Below, piece after piece: positions 5,053 to 7,144 of a stretch of 7,144 nucleotides of DNA (its first letter is position 1; the number at the start of each line of letters is the position of its first letter). The DNA comes from Thermoplasmata archaeon. Its GTDB lineage: Archaea; Thermoplasmatota; E2; DHVEG-1; B18-G2. The stretch lies in the NCBI GenBank assembly GCA_003651105.1, contig QMTN01000018.1, positions 1-7,144 on the forward strand, read 5' to 3'. Position numbers and translations under genes: made by a program. The notes under the pieces are model-generated. The model did not search any database and was not told the origin of the DNA. It saw only the letters and a program-made list of their open reading frames with translations.

Positions 5053-5751
5053 ATGGTGTTGAGATTGGATAGAGAGGATATGAAGAGGATGGCTGCAGAA
5101 AAGGCACTGGAGTATGTGGAGGATGGAATGATCCTTGGTCTCGGTACCGGATCGACGGTCGAGTACTTCATACCGAGGCTGGGGGAAAAGATTAAGAGGG
5201 AAGGGATGGAGATCCTTGCCATACCGACGTCGCACAGGACAAAGAATATAGCTAAAGAGCACGGTATACCTCTCTCGACCCTCAAGGATCACCCGGAGAT
5301 AGACCTGACCATAGATGGAGCCGACGAGGTTGATCCAGATCTCAACCTGATAAAGGGCGGAGGCGGTGCGTTAACGAGAGAGAAGATCGTTGCGAGTTCA
5401 TCGAGGAGAGAGGTGATAATAGTTGATGAGTCCAAGCTCGTTCAGAAGCTCGGCATATCCTTTCCTCTTCCTGTGGAAGTGATACCATTCGGATGGTATC
5501 CGACAAAAAGGAAGATAGAAGAAAGGTTTGGATGTAAGGCTGAGCTGAGGATGAGCGACGATAATCCCTTCACCTCAGATAATATGAACTACATACTGGA
5601 TTGCGAGTTCCCATCCGGCATAGAGGATCCAGAGGAGGTTGAGAGGGAACTCGATAAGATACCGGGTATAGTTGAGATAGGGCTCTTTGTTGATATGGCA
5701 GATGTGGTTATTGCTGGTACGAGGGAGGGTATAAAGATATTTGAAAAGTGA
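5053..5751 (+). CDS. rpiA: Ribose-5-phosphate isomerase A
   Basis: RpiA interconverts ribose 5-phosphate and ribulose 5-phosphate in the cytoplasm, linking pentose supply to nucleotide synthesis. The 232 residues from the ATG at 5053 are a typical length. LGLGTGSTV at 28-36 is the phosphate-binding loop. DGADEVD at 88-94 gives the catalytic Asp88 and Asp91. KGGGGALTREK at 101-111 gives Lys101 and the general-base Glu110. The spacing Asp-13-Lys-9-Glu equals that of Asp81, Lys94 and Glu103 in the E. coli enzyme. Start choice: a TTG at 5029 would add eight residues but lies at the edge of the TATA box; the ATG at 5053 is the correct distance from the box for a leaderless message and gives the usual N terminus. 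It is divergent from kptA, and the downstream membrane-protein gene follows after 4 nt, probably cotranscribed. Confidence 0.96.
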   Translation: MVLRLDREDMKRMAAEKALEYVEDGMILGLGTGSTVEYFIPRLGEKIKREGMEILAIPTSHRTKNIAKEHGIPLSTLKDHPEIDLTIDGADEVDPDLNLIKGGGGALTREKIVASSSRREVIIVDESKLVQKLGISFPLPVEVIPFGWYPTKRKIEERFGCKAELRMSDDNPFTSDNMNYILDCEFPSGIEDPEEVERELDKIPGIVEIGLFVDMADVVIAGTREGIKIFEK

Positions 5752-5753
5752 TC
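5748..5753 (+). promoter_or_regulatory. Ribosome binding site containing the rpiA stop codon
   Basis: GTGATC is complementary to the 3' tail of archaeal 16S rRNA (…GATCACCTCC…) and includes the rpiA stop TGA at 5749-5751. It ends 2 nt before the ATG at 5756, the position expected for the distal part of an extended GGAGGTGATC site. It favours that ATG over the TTG at 5741 and suggests termination-reinitiation coupling. Confidence 0.5.
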
Positions 5754-5755
5754 GG

Positions 5756-6352
5756 ATGGAAGGGTTTGAAAGATGGTACAGGAGATCCGCTCACGTGTTT
5801 GCCACGGTTTCCATATCCTACTATTTTATCTCGGAAGCCGGAATAATGGGTTTTGCAAAGAGGCTTCTCATCGTATCCATCCTTCTCACCTTGGTACTCC
5901 TTGATCTCTACAGGATGAAAAGGGCGATAAGCCCTTCAGGATTCAGGGAATACGAGACATCTAGATTCGGAAGTTACATCTACTTTGGCATCGGAACATG
6001 CATCTTACTCCTGCTCTTTCCCCAACAGATAGCGATACCGTGCATAGTATCATCAGCCCTGGTTGATCCCGTGATAGGGGAGGTGAGGAGGAAATACTTT
6101 TTGCTCGCCTATCTTTTGGGCTTTGGTATAGGTTTCCTAATCTTCTACTCGGTCTGGTTAACATCCGAGATATCCATCCAGGTATCCTTGATCTCTGCAT
6201 CCCTGCTAGTGTTGAGTGAGTTGAAGAAGAACAGGTATCTTGATGATGATCTGCTCACTCAGATCGTTCCAGCGATATTCCTGATCATCATCTACTTCCT
6301 TATGGGTCCATCCATCCTGCCAAGGGAGATAATACCAGATATCTTGGGGTGA
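5756..6352 (+). CDS. Polytopic membrane protein resembling SEC59/dolichol-kinase-like (COG0170-type) CTP-dependent lipid kinases
   Basis: The 198-residue product is an integral membrane protein with about six hydrophobic segments, near residues 13-33, 36-52, 74-102, 115-134, 140-156 and 166-185. Several sparse signatures fit the dolichol/phytol-kinase family: an N-terminal ERWYRRSAH (5-13) resembling the E..RK..H start, SALVDPVIGEVRR (100-112) at the place of the family's central Asp/Gly segment, and LSELKKNRYLDDDL (153-166) resembling the C-terminal E…DDN. These enzymes phosphorylate polyprenols such as dolichol, a role that would fit lipid carriers for archaeal glycosylation. The usual central Lys-Ser segment is not evident, so function is tentative; it could be a divergent or inactive member. 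The start at ATG 5756 is 4 nt after rpiA and preceded by GTGATC. A small membrane ORF follows 4 nt after its stop. Confidence 0.7.
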   Translation: MEGFERWYRRSAHVFATVSISYYFISEAGIMGFAKRLLIVSILLTLVLLDLYRMKRAISPSGFREYETSRFGSYIYFGIGTCILLLLFPQQIAIPCIVSSALVDPVIGEVRRKYFLLAYLLGFGIGFLIFYSVWLTSEISIQVSLISASLLVLSELKKNRYLDDDLLTQIVPAIFLIIIYFLMGPSILPREIIPDILG

Positions 6353-6353
6353 T
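6348..6353 (+). promoter_or_regulatory. Ribosome binding site overlapping the stop of the SEC59-like gene
   Basis: GGTGAT matches the 16S rRNA tail complement and contains the TGA stop at 6350-6352. It ends 3 nt before a CTG at 6357. The arrangement mirrors the junction at 5748-5756 (stop inside the site, next ORF starting 4 nt after the stop), which supports translation of the small ORF downstream. Confidence 0.4.
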
Positions 6354-6356
6354 AGC

Positions 6357-6536
6357 CTGTTTGAGAGGTTGATCTGCCTGCTCTTCATAATCCTGCCATT
6401 GCTCCTCTCTCTGTTTCTAATAAAGATCTACATGGATTATGGTATCATCGAGGATCTGCTCCTATCCATGATAATGATCGCGATCTCTCTCATCTTCCTG
6501 TCGAAACTGATCTCCTCTCTTTTACGCGGTAGATAG
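6357..6536 (+). CDS. Small two-helix membrane protein ORF (hypothetical, start uncertain)
   Basis: The frame is open from 6333 to the TAG at 6534-6536 and encodes about 59 residues from a CTG at 6357, or 55 from a TTG at 6369. The product has a short charged N terminus (FERL), hydrophobic helix one at about 5-24, a loop IYMDYGIIED (24-33), hydrophobic helix two at about 34-52, and a basic end LLRGR. The helix-loop-helix pattern with positive charges at the C terminus is what a real small membrane protein looks like, and the minus strand has no competing frame over 6393-6489. The preceding GGTGAT and 4-nt gap suggest coupling to the upstream membrane protein, which it might assist; that is inference. 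Its last 47 nt overlap the convergent transporter gene. There is no ATG near the start, which is the main doubt. I recognise no family. Confidence 0.5.
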   Translation: MFERLICLLFIILPLLLSLFLIKIYMDYGIIEDLLLSMIMIAISLIFLSKLISSLLRGR

Positions 6537-7144
6537 ATGGCATGAAGAATACCGCACCCAGAAGGGATAGGATGATCATAGAGATAACCACCTTAATGAA
6601 CTCTTGGAGGGCGGGCACGTTCACAAAGTAAACCGATAAAAGACCCGCAACCGTTGTGAGACATGCTTCAACCAGAGATAATCCGGTTTTCTCGATAGCC
6701 TTTTCCATCGCCTCCTCCCTGTTCAACCCTTCTTCAATCCCCTCCAGATACCTCTTCGTTACATGCACTCCATAATCTATGCCAGTCCCAACTATGATAG
6801 ATGCAATAGATATGGTTACCACGGATAAGGATACATCCATAGATATCAGGATGCCAGGTTCCAGGAGAAGAACAAAGATGATCGGGATGATGGTTAGAAA
6901 GGCATAGAGGGATGACCTGAAGAGGATTATCAGGGTTGCAAAGACGAAGAGCAGGGATATGAAGAGGGAATTCATCTGCTGATCAAAGAGGAGATCGTTT
7001 ATCGCAACATTCATGGCTGTTGCACCGGTGAGAGGATAAACCTTCCCTCCGGGTATGGAAGTTTCTTCTGCTATCGAGTTTATCACCCTGACGATCTCTC
7101 TCTGCTGATCCATACTCAATCCAACGGGTACATTAACGTAGATG
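6490..7144 (-). CDS. RND/MMPL-superfamily transporter, C-terminal part (5' end beyond window)
   Basis: This is the C-terminal 217 residues of a membrane exporter of the RND superfamily, like the archaeal/bacterial HAE3 (COG1033) or MMPL proteins that move hydrophobic or amphiphilic compounds with proton coupling. The frame stays open to the right edge, so a TTG at 7119 is internal and not the start. The end of the extracytoplasmic domain (YPLTGATAMNVAIND) precedes five membrane segments near residues 59-77, 79-98, 103-123, 158-176 and 182-202. GTGIDYGVH at 119-127 carries the Asp of the family's proton-relay helix. TKRYLEGIEEGLNREEA and the ACLTTVAGL segment follow as is usual in this family. 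The C terminus is short and basic (YRVKERR). The substrate cannot be predicted. It converges on the small ORF at 6357-6536 with a 47-nt overlap. Confidence 0.9.
   Translation of the reverse strand, partial: IYVNVPVGLSMDQQREIVRVINSIAEETSIPGGKVYPLTGATAMNVAINDLLFDQQMNSLFISLLFVFATLIILFRSSLYAFLTIIPIIFVLLLEPGILISMDVSLSVVTISIASIIVGTGIDYGVHVTKRYLEGIEEGLNREEAMEKAIEKTGLSLVEACLTTVAGLLSVYFVNVPALQEFIKVVISMIILSLLGAVFFMPSIYRVKERRSVSTGR

Noticed and set aside
4906..5292. Minus-strand open frames across the kptA/rpiA divergent region
   Set aside because: They run through the promoter region and antisense to the conserved catalytic motifs of rpiA, with no coding signature of their own.
7119..7119. TTG as the start of the transporter gene
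   Set aside because: The frame continues upstream to the window edge without a stop, and the protein would lack the first half of an RND/MMPL exporter; the gene is simply cut by the window.
1..7144. CRISPR arrays, insertion sequences, integrases, attachment sites or defence genes
   Set aside because: I saw no direct-repeat array, terminal inverted repeats, transposase or nuclease-like frame; the recurring CTC/CCT and AGG/GAG runs are codon-usage effects in Glu/Arg-rich genes.
1..7144. A previously undescribed multi-gene system
   Set aside because: The identified genes are core isoprenoid, translation and pentose metabolism functions. The unknown genes do not form a recognisable new operon beyond the SEC59-like gene plus small ORF, which is reported separately.

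Overview
The window reads as archaeal chromosome, most likely from a euryarchaeote or Thermoplasmatota-like lineage. The evidence is an archaeal-type glutamyl-tRNA synthetase with a long N-terminal extension, the archaeal isoprenoid genes for isopentenyl phosphate kinase and type 2 IPP isomerase, a tRNA without encoded CCA, TATA boxes about 27-30 bp upstream of start codons, and AGG/AGA and ATA codon preference. The Glu/Lys-rich proteins would fit a thermophile, but that is inference. The species cannot be named from this sequence.

Left half (1-3765, minus strand): a tightly packed operon transcribed right to left, ipk -> fni -> idsA -> gltX. Junctions are 1 nt (ipk/fni), a 1-nt TGATG overlap (fni/idsA) and 2 nt (idsA/gltX). 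Ipk makes isopentenyl diphosphate from isopentenyl phosphate, Fni converts it to DMAPP, and IdsA condenses the two into a prenyl diphosphate (probably GGPP) for ether-lipid synthesis. GltX charges tRNA with glutamate and runs off the left edge.

Middle (3765-5751): divergent from ipk is an unrecognised small protein with two CxxC knuckles. Its stop codon abuts a minus-strand tRNA-Lys(CTT) gene. Upstream of the tRNA on the minus strand is kptA (RNA 2'-phosphotransferase with an N-terminal zinc ribbon), divergent from rpiA (ribose-5-phosphate isomerase). One TATA-like element lies exactly midway between the kptA and rpiA start codons and seems able to serve both as near-leaderless transcripts.

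Right part (5756-7144): rpiA is followed 4 nt later by a polytopic membrane protein resembling the SEC59/dolichol-kinase-like family, then 4 nt later by a very small two-helix membrane ORF (6357-6536) that is easy to miss. It converges on, and overlaps by 47 nt, the 3' end of a minus-strand RND/MMPL-type transporter that runs off the right edge.

No gene-free stretch exceeds 300 bases. I saw no CRISPR array, insertion sequence, integrase, attachment site or phage gene. This is mostly ordinary core-genome content. The items most worth a second look are the substituted active-site residues in Fni, the shared kptA/rpiA promoter, the small membrane ORF and the uncharacterised zinc-knuckle protein.
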